Assembly (NCBI GenBank): GCA_024698505.1
Contig: JAILRE010000036.1
Location: forward strand, 1-38,010
Direction: 5' to 3'
DNA length: 38,010 bases
Source of the DNA: Clostridiales bacterium
GTDB taxonomy: Bacteria > Bacillota > Clostridia > Christensenellales > CAG-138
Part shown: in pieces, positions 6,652-14,578 of the stretch
Layout of the letters: the number at the start of each line of letters is the position of its first letter
How positions within the stretch are numbered: position 1 is the first letter of the stretch
Position numbers and translations under genes: made by a program
The notes under the pieces: generated by a model
Told to the model about the DNA's origin: nothing
What the model saw: the letters and a program-made list of their open reading frames with translations, nothing else
The model's database searches: none

Positions 6652-8733
6652 TTACCGTCCTGAAACACGGCTCGCCGTCGGCGCGGGCTCCTCCGTCGGA
6701 GCAGGCGTCTCCGTCGGAGCAGGCGTCTCCGTCGGAGCAGGCGTCTCTTTTTCGTGATACTGCCCGAAGGTCACCTCGTATATGACGGCCTCCGTCTCCG
6801 TGCAGATCATCTCGAAAACCCTGCCGTCTTCAAGCACGACGGTATCCCTGTTGGAGAAATAAATGTCCTCCCCTTCGGGAACGTCGGCATAACCCGTGAT
6901 CTCGCCCGTCTTTGCGCATCTAATAAGCGAGCAATCAAGGCGGTTGTACCCATGCGCTTCAGAGAGTTTCTCGTACATCTTGAAATAGGCGTTCCCCGAC
7001 GAGTCGTTTCCGATAAAATGGTAGAGTTCTCCGTTTTGCCTCGAAAGGCGGTTCCAGTCGGAAGTATACGGCGTAGACCATTCCTTATAGTCAAGTGTGA
7101 TCTGAAAGCGCACCGGGTACAGCATCGGCGCCTGCGGATCGAGCACGTTCTTAAGGCCGCCGGAATCGCTGCCGACGTATATGCTTCCTTCGAGCTCATA
7201 AAGGTTGCCCGAAAAGGTCATCTTCCCGGGATAGTCATATCTGTTCAAAAACTCGCCCGAAGCATAATCGTATTCGAATATGTCCCCCGAAACGGTATCG
7301 AGTATGAACAGCCTGTTCCCGAGCCTTGCCATGGAATAGCCGTAACCGAAAGGCAAGACGTCCATCGTGCGGGAAAGCGAGCCGTTTTCGAATATGCACA
7401 CCCTTTGTTTAACGGAATCGAGTATCGCAATGCCGTCCTCGTACACCCAAAACGCCTCGGGGTAATTGCCCTCCGCGCTCAGGTCGATACCGAGTTCGTC
7501 ATCGGCCCTTCCTATGCCGACCCTCAATATCTCTTCGAATACCGCGTTTTCGGGGACCTCGGTCCGGTAAGGGGGTTCGGTTTCCTCCGCGGGCTCGGTG
7601 TTCTCCGCGGTGGGTCCCGGCGTTACGACCGGCTGATCCGGCGTCGGCTCCGTTTTTTTGCAGCCCGCAAAGGCCAATGCGCCCGCGGCGAGAAGCATCG
7701 CGATAACCGCCGCGCAGATGATAAGGCTCGTCTTTTTGCCCTGAGCGATGTTCTTTATTCGGGAGGCGAGCTCCGCTCTGCCGTTCGTCATCGCGGTGGA
7801 GGTAAGCGCTATACTTGCGCTGATCTTCGGCTTCCTCGAAAGCTCGATCAGCGTCCTGCCGTAGGTCTCGCGCGAATCCTCTCCCATCGTTTTCACGGCC
7901 TCGGAATCCGCGAACAGCTCGCTGTCGCGCCTTGATGCGAAGGCCGCCGCCCACACGAGCGGGTTATACCAATGCAGCGCGAGAGCTATGCACCTAAGAA
8001 AAGCTATGGGCACGTCCAGATGGCGGCGATGGGCAAGCTCATGCGCGAGCACGCAGCGGAGCTTTGCAGGATCCCCGGCATTCTCCTCTGCAACGTAGAT
8101 CGAGTTGAGGAAGAAGCAGGAGGATTCCAGCCCCTCGGCGGAATAGACCCTGACGGGAGCGTCCGTCTTTATCTCGGTGCGGCTGCGCCTGAGCTTCAGA
8201 TACAGGCGTACGTTCGCGGCAACGAAGTAGGCCGCAACGAGCCCGAGCCCCGTGAAATAAACGACCGTGAGCACGTCCCTTGCCTTTATCGTCCTCTGCA
8301 TCCTCTCGAAGCGCTCGGGAGTGGCCTGCTGCAGTACGACCGTCTGCACGGGCCTCATCACGGTCTCATGCGAGGTCTCGGCGGGCGTTTCGGGTGCCTG
8401 CTGCTGGGGCGTGACAGGAGCGGGCTTTTGTCCCTCCTCCGGCTTTTTGATGCCCGAGGAGAGCGTTCCGGTCACGGAGCCGTCGGCCTCATGCCTTATC
8501 TCACTTATGCCGCTGACCGCCGAAATATCCTGCGAGATCTCGGTATCCGACACCGCATTCTCGATGCTGACCGGGCTGTTGAAAAGCGAGACCGGCACGA
8601 GCAGCCTTACGAGCACGATCGCCCAAATAGCGTACCTCACGCCCGCGCCGAGCTTCTTTTTGAAGACGGCTCTGATAAGGAATACGGCGGCGATCAGCGC
8701 GCTTGACGATATGATCCAATTCAGCGCATTCAT
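6652..8733 (-). CDS. BlaR1/MecR1-type M56 sensor metalloprotease with propeller-like ectodomain
   Basis: 693 residues. An integral membrane antirepressor of the M56 family: N-terminal helices (5-25, 33-50), a variable extracytoplasmic Pro/Gln-rich loop (about 52-145), a helix at 153-175, then the cytoplasmic zinc protease domain with HELAH (231-235) and RRDSELFADSEAV (268-280), and a last helix at 337-356. In BlaR1 the protease acts when the sensor binds ligand and leads to loss of BlaI. Here the C-terminal outer domain (about 395-665) is not a penicillin-binding fold: there is no SxxK/KTG set, and short repeats (EAFWVYEDGIAILDSVKQ, RLFILDTVSGDIFEYD, ELEGSIYVGSDSGG) look like beta-propeller blades. 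It ends in three ETPAPT repeats. The ATG overlaps the blaI stop by 4 bases (ATGA), so the pair is translationally coupled. The ligand is unknown. Confidence 0.88.
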   Translation of the reverse strand: MNALNWIISSSALIAAVFLIRAVFKKKLGAGVRYAIWAIVLVRLLVPVSLFNSPVSIENAVSDTEISQDISAVSGISEIRHEADGSVTGTLSSGIKKPEEGQKPAPVTPQQQAPETPAETSHETVMRPVQTVVLQQATPERFERMQRTIKARDVLTVVYFTGLGLVAAYFVAANVRLYLKLRRSRTEIKTDAPVRVYSAEGLESSCFFLNSIYVAEENAGDPAKLRCVLAHELAHRRHLDVPIAFLRCIALALHWYNPLVWAAAFASRRDSELFADSEAVKTMGEDSRETYGRTLIELSRKPKISASIALTSTAMTNGRAELASRIKNIAQGKKTSLIICAAVIAMLLAAGALAFAGCKKTEPTPDQPVVTPGPTAENTEPAEETEPPYRTEVPENAVFEEILRVGIGRADDELGIDLSAEGNYPEAFWVYEDGIAILDSVKQRVCIFENGSLSRTMDVLPFGYGYSMARLGNRLFILDTVSGDIFEYDYASGEFLNRYDYPGKMTFSGNLYELEGSIYVGSDSGGLKNVLDPQAPMLYPVRFQITLDYKEWSTPYTSDWNRLSRQNGELYHFIGNDSSGNAYFKMYEKLSEAHGYNRLDCSLIRCAKTGEITGYADVPEGEDIYFSNRDTVVLEDGRVFEMICTETEAVIYEVTFGQYHEKETPAPTETPAPTETPAPTEEPAPTASRVSGR
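6691..6744 (-). repeat. Three perfect 18-bp tandem repeats in the blaR1-like gene
   Basis: CTCCGTCGGAGCAGGCGT occurs three times head to tail and encodes ETPAPT near the C-terminus. Each unit contains the palindrome CTCCGTCGGAG. In-frame units of 6 residues could vary in copy number between strains. Confidence 0.9.
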
Positions 8734-9104
8734 TTTTTGCTCCTTTCCTTAAGTATCCGGTACAGCTCCTCGACCTCCTCGTCTGTGAGCTCCGCCTCAC
8801 TCGTCATCGTGCCGAGAAGCAGCCCGATGCCCTTCGTTTTGATCTTCTCGAGCGTGCTCCTGGCCTCCTCACAAACGGCCTGTTCGCGCCCGAGTATGGG
8901 ATAGAAGAACTTCTGTCTGCCAAGGTTCTCGATCCTTACCGCGCCCTTTTCGGAAAGACGGGTCAGCATTATGTTGACCGTGGCTCTGGACCAGCCGGTG
9001 TCATGCTTCAATGCGTTTACGATCTTTGCTATGACGAGGGGCGACTCGTCCCAGAGAAGGTTCATGAGCTTCCATTCGCCGTCCGACAGAGATATCTTTT
9101 CCAC
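8730..9104 (-). CDS. BlaI/MecI/CopY family transcriptional repressor
   Basis: 124 residues, the usual BlaI size. A winged-helix DNA-binding domain fills the N-terminal 75 residues (LSDGEWKLMNLLWDESP, then TGWSRATVNIMLTRLSEKGAV as the recognition region), followed by the helical dimerisation part where BlaI proteins are cleaved. The start is the GTG at 9104, with GGAGG 8 bases upstream; an upstream in-frame extension to 9236 would add a hydrophobic stretch unlike any BlaI and would cover the promoter. It is followed by the M56 sensor gene with a 4-base overlap. A good sigma-A promoter with an 18-base dyad just after its -10 box lies immediately upstream, which fits autorepression. Target genes beyond its own operon cannot be told from the window. 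Confidence 0.92.
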   Translation of the reverse strand: MEKISLSDGEWKLMNLLWDESPLVIAKIVNALKHDTGWSRATVNIMLTRLSEKGAVRIENLGRQKFFYPILGREQAVCEEARSTLEKIKTKGIGLLLGTMTSEAELTDEEVEELYRILKERSKK

Positions 9105-9127
9105 GTTTTTTGCCTCCCTTTGATTGA

Positions 9128-9145
9128 TGATAACAGCTGTTACCA
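9128..9145. promoter_or_regulatory. Candidate BlaI-type operator
   Basis: TGATAACAGCTGTTACCA is an 18-base dyad with one mismatched pair, placed between the -10 box and the ribosome site of the blaI-like gene. A second half-like TGATAACA lies at 9161-9168 inside the promoter spacer. Known BlaI/MecI operators are dyads of similar size near their promoters. Confidence 0.65.
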
Positions 9146-9147
9146 TA

Positions 9148-9176
9148 AGTATAATGAGCATGATAACAAATGTCAA
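9148..9176 (-). promoter_or_regulatory. Promoter of the blaI-blaR1-like operon
   Basis: On the minus strand TTGACA (9171-9176), a 17-base spacer and TATACT (9148-9153). Confidence 0.8.
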
Positions 9177-9243
9177 CATGGTTTTGATAATATATTTCCC
9201 CTCCATACGGAATGCGCGGGAGACCGTTCGCATCACAATAGAA

Positions 9244-9284
9244 GAAGACGCCCGCCGGACGGTTTTTTTCGGCGCAGCGTCTTC
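9244..9284 (-). terminator. Long hairpin after the M28 peptidase gene
   Basis: GAAGACGC pairs with GCGTCTTC and an inner CGCCG pairs with CGGCG, around an A/T-rich loop. On the minus strand it follows the octamer repeat after the peptidase stop. The T-run after it is poor (TTCTTCTATT), so termination strength is uncertain. Confidence 0.5.
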
Positions 9285-9338
9285 ATTCCTTCATTCCTTC
9301 ATTCCTTCATTCCTTTATTCCTTCATTCCTTTATTCCT
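9283..9338. repeat. Octamer tandem repeat spanning the M28 peptidase stop codon
   Basis: Seven head-to-tail copies of TYATTCCT (AGGAATRA on the minus strand) with only C/T variation at one position. The leftward peptidase gene stops inside the rightmost copy, and the rest lies in its 3' untranslated region. Every unit carries TAA or TGA on that strand. Confidence 0.9.
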
Positions 9339-10560
9339 TCCTCTTCCTGCCCATGTACTCGTCGAGCTCCTTCTTGACCTTTTCGGGGATATCCCTCGAA
9401 ACGGGGCACACGGCGGAGCAGGCCATCCTGCGGGTGAACTCGGATATGAAGGCGATATCCCCCTCCATGCGGTCCATTGAGAGCAGGTCGACGGTATCGT
9501 AGCGGCAATGGATGGGAGCGACGTCGCCTCCGCCCATCCTCGCAAAGGAGAGCGCGGGCACGCCGTTATCGGCAAAGGGCGTGGAATCGCTGGAATAGAC
9601 GCCCGTTTTCACCGAGATCGGGAAGCCGATCTCCGCTCCCATGTAGGATACGTAGTGGGCGAGCGCCTCCTCCGCCGAAACGCAGGAGATGAATTTGCCG
9701 AGGATAGTGCCTATCATGTCGAGGTTGATATTGAGGGCGATCTTCGGAAGCTCCTCCTCATGCGCCTTGACGTAGGCCTTGGAGCCGAGAAGGCCCCTCT
9801 CCTCGCTTCCGCAGAATACGAATCTGAGGCCGTAATTCAGCTCCGCGTCCTTCAGCTTATCCATTATCCCGAGCAGGCCGACGCAGCCGCTGAGGTTGTC
9901 GTAAGACCCGTGGGAGAGCGCGGTGGAATCAAGATGCGCGGAGAGGACTATGTATTCCTCCCTCTTACCCTTTATCTCGGCGACGACGTTTCGGGACTCG
10001 CCCTCGTACTCGCGCTGCTTTATGACGATCTTCACGCGCTTCACGCCGTTATTCACGAGCTCGACCGCCGTCTTCGCGTTGATCATGGCGCAGAGGACCT
10101 TCCTCTCCTCGCCTACGACGTAGCCCCGAAGATCCCTGACGTCGATATCCTCGTTGGGATAGAAGAGATTGCCGTAACGGAACAGGATGGCCTTTACGCC
10201 CGCCTCCATCAGATCCTTATAGGCGAAGGTCCCGACGCCGCCCGTATCGAGAAGGACTATCTTATCCCTCGCCCCCGCGAGCGAGACCTTGTCGACGGAG
10301 GGCATATAGTAAAGCTCGCCCTCAGCCTCGCCGCTGCCGCAGCAGAAAAAGCCCGTGCAGGGGATCTCTTTGCCGTCGGCAAATACTTTGGCCTCCTCCA
10401 TTTCGCCCATGGAGACGGGGAACGGCTCGATAACGGCGCCGACGCCCATTTTTTCGCACTCGGCCCTGAGGTATTCGGCTACCTTGAGCTCCTCGGCGGT
10501 ACCGCTCGTGTGAACGAAATCGTTGTCCTTGAATATGCGGAGCAGTTCTTCCTTTTTCAT
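9331..10560 (-). CDS. M28 family zinc aminopeptidase
   Basis: 409 residues. A di-zinc aminopeptidase of the M28 family with all expected ligands in order: SAHLDS (H209, D211), SYDNLSG (D221), GSEERGLLGS (catalytic E253, ligand E254), NINLDMIG (D281) and APIHCRYDT (H351). The segment at about 55-185 corresponds to the protease-associated type insertion seen in many family members. No signal peptide is present, so it probably acts in the cytoplasm on small peptides. The start at 10560 is chosen because GGAGG lies 5 bases before it; a GTG two codons earlier overlaps the ribosome site. It is a single gene with its own promoter, and its stop codon lies in an octamer repeat. Substrate specificity cannot be read from the sequence. 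Confidence 0.92.
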   Translation of the reverse strand: MKKEELLRIFKDNDFVHTSGTAEELKVAEYLRAECEKMGVGAVIEPFPVSMGEMEEAKVFADGKEIPCTGFFCCGSGEAEGELYYMPSVDKVSLAGARDKIVLLDTGGVGTFAYKDLMEAGVKAILFRYGNLFYPNEDIDVRDLRGYVVGEERKVLCAMINAKTAVELVNNGVKRVKIVIKQREYEGESRNVVAEIKGKREEYIVLSAHLDSTALSHGSYDNLSGCVGLLGIMDKLKDAELNYGLRFVFCGSEERGLLGSKAYVKAHEEELPKIALNINLDMIGTILGKFISCVSAEEALAHYVSYMGAEIGFPISVKTGVYSSDSTPFADNGVPALSFARMGGGDVAPIHCRYDTVDLLSMDRMEGDIAFISEFTRRMACSAVCPVSRDIPEKVKKELDEYMGRKRKE

Positions 10561-10587
10561 AAGCACCTCCAGATTTAATATGGATAA

Positions 10588-10616
10588 ATTATATCAAACG
10601 GCGGTTCATACTTCAA
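10588..10616 (-). promoter_or_regulatory. Promoter of the M28 peptidase gene
   Basis: On the minus strand TTGAAG (10611-10616), a 17-base spacer and TATAAT (10588-10593), 28 bases before the start codon. Confidence 0.8.
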
Positions 10617-10638
10617 GCGGCGCGGCATATTTTATGCC

Positions 10639-11988
10639 ATGGACTTTTTCGGTTTGGGCATGGCCTTCCTCACGATGGGCGCGGGGCTTTTTCTTACGCT
10701 CCGGCTCGGCTTTTTTCAGTTCACGCATTTTCATAAAGCGGTATCCGGCGTATTCAAAGGAGCGAAAAGGAAGGGCGGCGTCTCTTCCTTTCAGGCTCTC
10801 GCGACGGCGCTCGGCGGCTCGATTGGCACGGCGAACATAGCGGGCGTGGCTGGCGCGCTCGTATTGGGCGGGCCCGGAGCCGTTTTCTGGATGTGGGCGG
10901 CGGCGCTGCTCGGCATGGCGACGAAGCTGACGGAGATACTGCTTGCCGTAAAATACCGCGATACCTCCGTCGATCCCCCGGTCGGCGGCGCTTTTTACTG
11001 CATCGAGCGGGGCCTTGGGAGGCGCTTTCGCCCGCTCGCCTCGGTATTCGCGTTCGCGTGCGTTATGGCCTCCGCGATAGGGACGGCGCTCGTACAGCCG
11101 AACACCATAGCGGAGGCGTTCTTCGGCCTCGTCCGGGCGGCGTCCCTGCCCATTTCGAGGATTGCCGCGGGTACGGTCTCGGGCGTTTTTGCGGCGCTTC
11201 TCACGTTCGCGGTGATCTCGGGCGGGGCGAAAAGGATAGGCCGCTTCTCGGAAAGGGCGGTGCCGGTGATGGCGGGGCTGTACGTGTTCGCCGCTGCCTT
11301 CATAATAATCGTAAACCGCGAAAGGCTGCTGCCCGCGCTCTCAAGCATATTCCGATCCGCGTTCGGCCTTCCGCAGGCGGCGGGCGGCGCGGCGGGCTAT
11401 GGCCTTGGCCGGGCACTGAAGGTCGGCGCGGCGCGGGGCGTCTATTCCAACGAGGCGGGCGTCGGCTCCGCGCCAATGGCGCACGCGGCCTCGAGCGAGA
11501 CCGATCCCGTAAAGCAGGGCATGCTGGGGATATTCGAGGTCTTTTTCGACACGATCGTTATGTGCACGCTGACCGCGCTCGCGGTATTGACCTCGGGCGC
11601 GCCACTTTCGGGGGAGGGCATGGCGCTCGCGGCCTCGGCGTTTTCCTCCGTGTTCGGGGAGGGGGCTTCCTCGCTCTTCCTCTCTTTGGCAATACTGCTC
11701 TTCGCGTTCACCTCGCTCGTCGGGTGGTCGCTCTATATGGACAGGTCGGCTTATTATCTTTGGGGAGGGCGCGGTGTGTCGGTCTGCCGCGTTCTGTTCC
11801 TTCTGCTGATACCCGTGGGGAGCGTGATCCCGGCAGGCCCCGCATGGAGGCTCGGCGTGGTTTTCAATTATCTTATGGCTCTGCCGAACCTCATCGCGCT
11901 CGTTCTGCTCTCGGGCGACGCGCGCAGGGAGATCGCCGTTTATAAAATGTTTGAAATGCGGAGCCGAATGGGTTATAATAAAGGGTAG
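10639..11988 (+). CDS. Alanine/glycine:cation symporter (AGCS) family protein
   Basis: 449 residues, a polytopic membrane protein with about ten hydrophobic segments. AGCS carriers import alanine or glycine with Na+ or H+. Family motifs are clear: TLRLGFFQFTHF, SSFQALATALGGSIGTANIAGVAGALVLGGPGAVFWMW, the GGAFYCIERGLG segment and GVYSNEAGVGSAPMAHAAS. It is somewhat short at the N-terminus: most members carry about 15-25 more residues with an Asn/Trp-Gly motif, but here an in-frame stop at 10585-10587 and the absence of any earlier ATG, GTG or TTG leave ATG 10639 as the only start. No good ribosome site precedes it, and a weak TTCATA-17-TATTTT promoter would place the transcript start at the ATG, so a leaderless message is possible. 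The last 40 bases contain the hflX promoter. Confidence 0.9.
   Translation: MDFFGLGMAFLTMGAGLFLTLRLGFFQFTHFHKAVSGVFKGAKRKGGVSSFQALATALGGSIGTANIAGVAGALVLGGPGAVFWMWAAALLGMATKLTEILLAVKYRDTSVDPPVGGAFYCIERGLGRRFRPLASVFAFACVMASAIGTALVQPNTIAEAFFGLVRAASLPISRIAAGTVSGVFAALLTFAVISGGAKRIGRFSERAVPVMAGLYVFAAAFIIIVNRERLLPALSSIFRSAFGLPQAAGGAAGYGLGRALKVGAARGVYSNEAGVGSAPMAHAASSETDPVKQGMLGIFEVFFDTIVMCTLTALAVLTSGAPLSGEGMALAASAFSSVFGEGASSLFLSLAILLFAFTSLVGWSLYMDRSAYYLWGGRGVSVCRVLFLLLIPVGSVIPAGPAWRLGVVFNYLMALPNLIALVLLSGDARREIAVYKMFEMRSRMGYNKG
11951..11979 (+). promoter_or_regulatory. Promoter of hflX, inside the symporter gene end
   Basis: TTGAAA (11951-11956), a 17-base spacer and TATAAT (11974-11979). It overlaps the last codons of the symporter gene, so hflX has its own transcription start besides possible read-through. 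Confidence 0.75.
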
Positions 11989-12015
11989 TGCGGCAGGGCC
12001 GCAAGAAGGAGCAAT

Positions 12016-13797
12016 ATGGCGCAGAAGGTAAACGGCTCGCTTAACGGCATTAAGGCCGCTACGCTGGAAAGGATAAGGTCGCTTTACGACCTGAGGATGG
12101 GGCTTAAGGAGTTCGCCTCCTTTGAGCTTATTCAGCTCATGTCCGAGCTCACGGGCGAGATCGGCCGCGAGATATCCGTCTACATAGCGAGGGACGGCCG
12201 CATCGCCGACGTTTCCGTCGGAAGCGATCACAAGGTCGATATGCCGAGCATGCGCCTCGTCAGGAACGAAGACCGCCTCTGCGGAGTGCGCTGCCTGCAC
12301 ACGCATCCGAACGGCGACGGGCGCCTCTCCGGGGTGGATCTGGGGACGCTCCGTTCAATGCAGCTCGATTCCATGGCGAGCGTCGGCGTGCTCGAAGGCA
12401 GGCCGACTCAGCTCTACGCCGCCTTTATAGGCGATATCAACGACGAGGGCAAGCGCGACGCGCTGATCTACGGGCCGCTCCGCCCCAACAAGCTGCCGAA
12501 CGCCGCCCTTATAAACGAGATATTCATTTCGGACGACCGTTTCCGCTCCGTTACCAAGACCGTTCACGAGGCCGAGCCCGAGAGGGCGATACTCGTGGGG
12601 ATCGAATCGGACGCGGGCTACGACACGCTCGAGGAGCTTGCCGAGCTCGCCAAGACCGCGGGCGCGGCGGTGGTCAGGAAGGTGCCGCTCAAAAAGCGCG
12701 CGATAGACAACGCGACTTACGTCGGCTCGGGCAAGGCCGAGGAGCTTTCGCTCCTTGGGAGCGAGCTCGAGGCGGATCTGTTCATATTCGACGACGAGCT
12801 CTCCGCCATACAGCAGAGGAACCTCGAGACCGCGCTCGGCGCGGCGGTGATAGACCGTACGACGCTCATACTCGACATATTCGCCTCCCGCGCGCAGAGC
12901 CGCGAGGGCAAGCTTCAGGTCGAGCTGGCGCAGCTCAAATACCGTCTCCCCCGCCTTCTGGGGCAGGGGCAGGCGCTCTCCCGCCTGGGCGGCGGCATAG
13001 GCACGAGGGGCCCCGGCGAAAAGAAGCTCGAGATAGACCGCAGGCGCATAAGAAGGCGCATATACGAGCTTGAGGAGGAATTGAAGGCGGTCGATAAACA
13101 GCGCGAGCTTCGCTCCGTCGGCAGAAGGCAGGGCTCCGTTCCGCTGGTCGCGCTCGTCGGCTACACGAACGCGGGCAAGAGCACGCTCCTGAACGCCCTT
13201 TCCGGCGCGGGCGTATTGGCGGAGGACAAGCTCTTCGCCACGCTCGATCCCGTCGTAAGGGGGATGGACCTGCCCTCCGGCACGTCGATAACTCTCAGCG
13301 ACACGGTCGGCTTCATAAACAAGCTCCCGCACGATCTCATAAACGCGTTCCGTTCCACGCTCGAGGAGGTCGCTCAGGCGGATCTGATACTGCACGTCAT
13401 CGACGTCTCCTCCGATCATCACGATACGCAGATGCGCGTAGTGGAGGAGGTGCTCGCCTCCCTCGGCGCGGGCGATACGAGAAGGATCGACGTTTTCAAC
13501 AAATGCGACAGGCTGGCGGAATTCCCGAAGCAGCCCGAGGGGAACGACGGAAGGCGGCGCGTGTTCATAAGCGCGAAGAACGGCACGGGGCTGGAGCATC
13601 TGCTCGATACCGTTGAAAAGGAGCTGAACTCCGGCCGTCACGAGGTCGATCTCGTGATCCCGTACAGCCGTTACGAGGCGGCGAGCTTCATCTACAAAAA
13701 CGGCACGGTCCTTTTTGAAGAGCATCTTCCCGAGGGGACACACATCAAGGCGTACATGGACGAGGCGGATCTCGGTCAGCTCAAAAAGCTGCTGTGA
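12016..13797 (+). CDS. hflX: Ribosome-splitting GTPase HflX with JAMM-like N-terminal domain
   Basis: 593 residues, longer than the 410-430 of E. coli HflX. Residues about 185-365 are the HflX N-terminal domain and helical linker ([42 protein letters not shown]). The GTPase domain has GYTNAGKST (382-390), DTVGF (429-433) and NKCD (495-498), and a short C-terminal domain follows. HflX binds 50S subunits and splits stalled ribosomes. The extra 1-180 carry [16 protein letters not shown] at 94-109, which fits the JAMM/MPN+ zinc pattern HxHx7SxxD exactly (H95, H97, S105, D108), with E48 or E52 as a possible upstream glutamate. The start is supported by AAGGAG. It is the first gene of a four-gene run with thymidylate kinase, glycerophosphodiesterase and a small unknown. 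Confidence 0.95.
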   Translation: MAQKVNGSLNGIKAATLERIRSLYDLRMGLKEFASFELIQLMSELTGEIGREISVYIARDGRIADVSVGSDHKVDMPSMRLVRNEDRLCGVRCLHTHPNGDGRLSGVDLGTLRSMQLDSMASVGVLEGRPTQLYAAFIGDINDEGKRDALIYGPLRPNKLPNAALINEIFISDDRFRSVTKTVHEAEPERAILVGIESDAGYDTLEELAELAKTAGAAVVRKVPLKKRAIDNATYVGSGKAEELSLLGSELEADLFIFDDELSAIQQRNLETALGAAVIDRTTLILDIFASRAQSREGKLQVELAQLKYRLPRLLGQGQALSRLGGGIGTRGPGEKKLEIDRRRIRRRIYELEEELKAVDKQRELRSVGRRQGSVPLVALVGYTNAGKSTLLNALSGAGVLAEDKLFATLDPVVRGMDLPSGTSITLSDTVGFINKLPHDLINAFRSTLEEVAQADLILHVIDVSSDHHDTQMRVVEEVLASLGAGDTRRIDVFNKCDRLAEFPKQPEGNDGRRRVFISAKNGTGLEHLLDTVEKELNSGRHEVDLVIPYSRYEAASFIYKNGTVLFEEHLPEGTHIKAYMDEADLGQLKKLL

Positions 13798-13828
13798 CGA
13801 GCCCGGAAAGCATAAAAAGGGGCGACCT

Positions 13829-14542
13829 ATGAAGACCAAGATCATCACCATCGAAGGCATCGACGGCAGCGGCAAGACCGTTCAGTTCACAAGGCTCTGC
13901 GAGAACCTGCGCGCCATGGGCTACACCGTGGATACGAGGAGCTTCCCCGATTACGAGGCGTTCTTCGGCAGGCAGGTCGGGCGGTATCTCTCCGGCGAGG
14001 AGGGCGTCGCCGCGACGGACGTCGACCAGAAGAGCATGGCGCTCTGGTTCGCGCTCGACCGCTGGGAGGCCTTCAAGACCTGGAAGGACGGCGAGTACGA
14101 TTTCCTTATCATCAACCGCTACGTGCTCTCCAACGCCGTCTACCAGAGCATAAGGGACAGGGATATCGGCAGGCCCGATATAATCGACTGGGTGTTCGAG
14201 CTCGAGTACGGGCATTTCGGTCTGCCCCGCCCCGCGCTCAATCTCTTCTTCGACGTGGCGGCCGAAAGAGCCGGCCAGAACGTTGACAGGAAGGGCTTCC
14301 GCGATTACGTCGGCGAGGGACGCGACGTTTACGAAAGGAGCCTCGGCATCCAGGAGCGCGCCCGCAATATGTACGTTGCGGCCGCCGAAAGATACGACGA
14401 CGTGTGCATAGTAAACTGCATGGACGGCGCAGCCATGAAGGCCCCCGAAGCGATCGCCGAGGAGGTCATGGAGCTCATGCGGGAGAGGGGCGTTATCGAT
14501 CCCTGCGCCCGCTGCGATTACAAGGAAGATCACGCGGAGTGA
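13829..14542 (+). CDS. Thymidylate kinase-like nucleoside monophosphate kinase
   Basis: 237 residues against about 205-215 for typical Tmk. It has the P-loop IEGIDGSGKT (8-17), the ALDRW segment corresponding to the DRY/DRW motif of dTMP kinases and INRYVLSNAVYQ, the substrate-binding region. Tmk phosphorylates dTMP to dTDP with ATP for DNA synthesis. The extra length is in the middle and in a Cys-containing tail (DPCARCDYKEDHAE), which is unusual. The start is set by AAGGGG 6 bases upstream and by the P-loop position. It lies 31 bases after hflX on the same strand without a visible terminator. Whether this is the only Tmk of the cell or a diverged deoxynucleoside/nucleotide kinase cannot be decided here. 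Confidence 0.82.
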   Translation: MKTKIITIEGIDGSGKTVQFTRLCENLRAMGYTVDTRSFPDYEAFFGRQVGRYLSGEEGVAATDVDQKSMALWFALDRWEAFKTWKDGEYDFLIINRYVLSNAVYQSIRDRDIGRPDIIDWVFELEYGHFGLPRPALNLFFDVAAERAGQNVDRKGFRDYVGEGRDVYERSLGIQERARNMYVAAAERYDDVCIVNCMDGAAMKAPEAIAEEVMELMRERGVIDPCARCDYKEDHAE

Positions 14543-14578
14543 CCGCGTTTTACAAGCTAAGCAAAGGAGTTTTTCTGT

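Noticed and set aside
9105-9236. Upstream extension of the blaI frame with a hydrophobic segment
   Set aside because: It covers the promoter and operator, and BlaI proteins have no such segment; the GTG with GGAGG is the better start.
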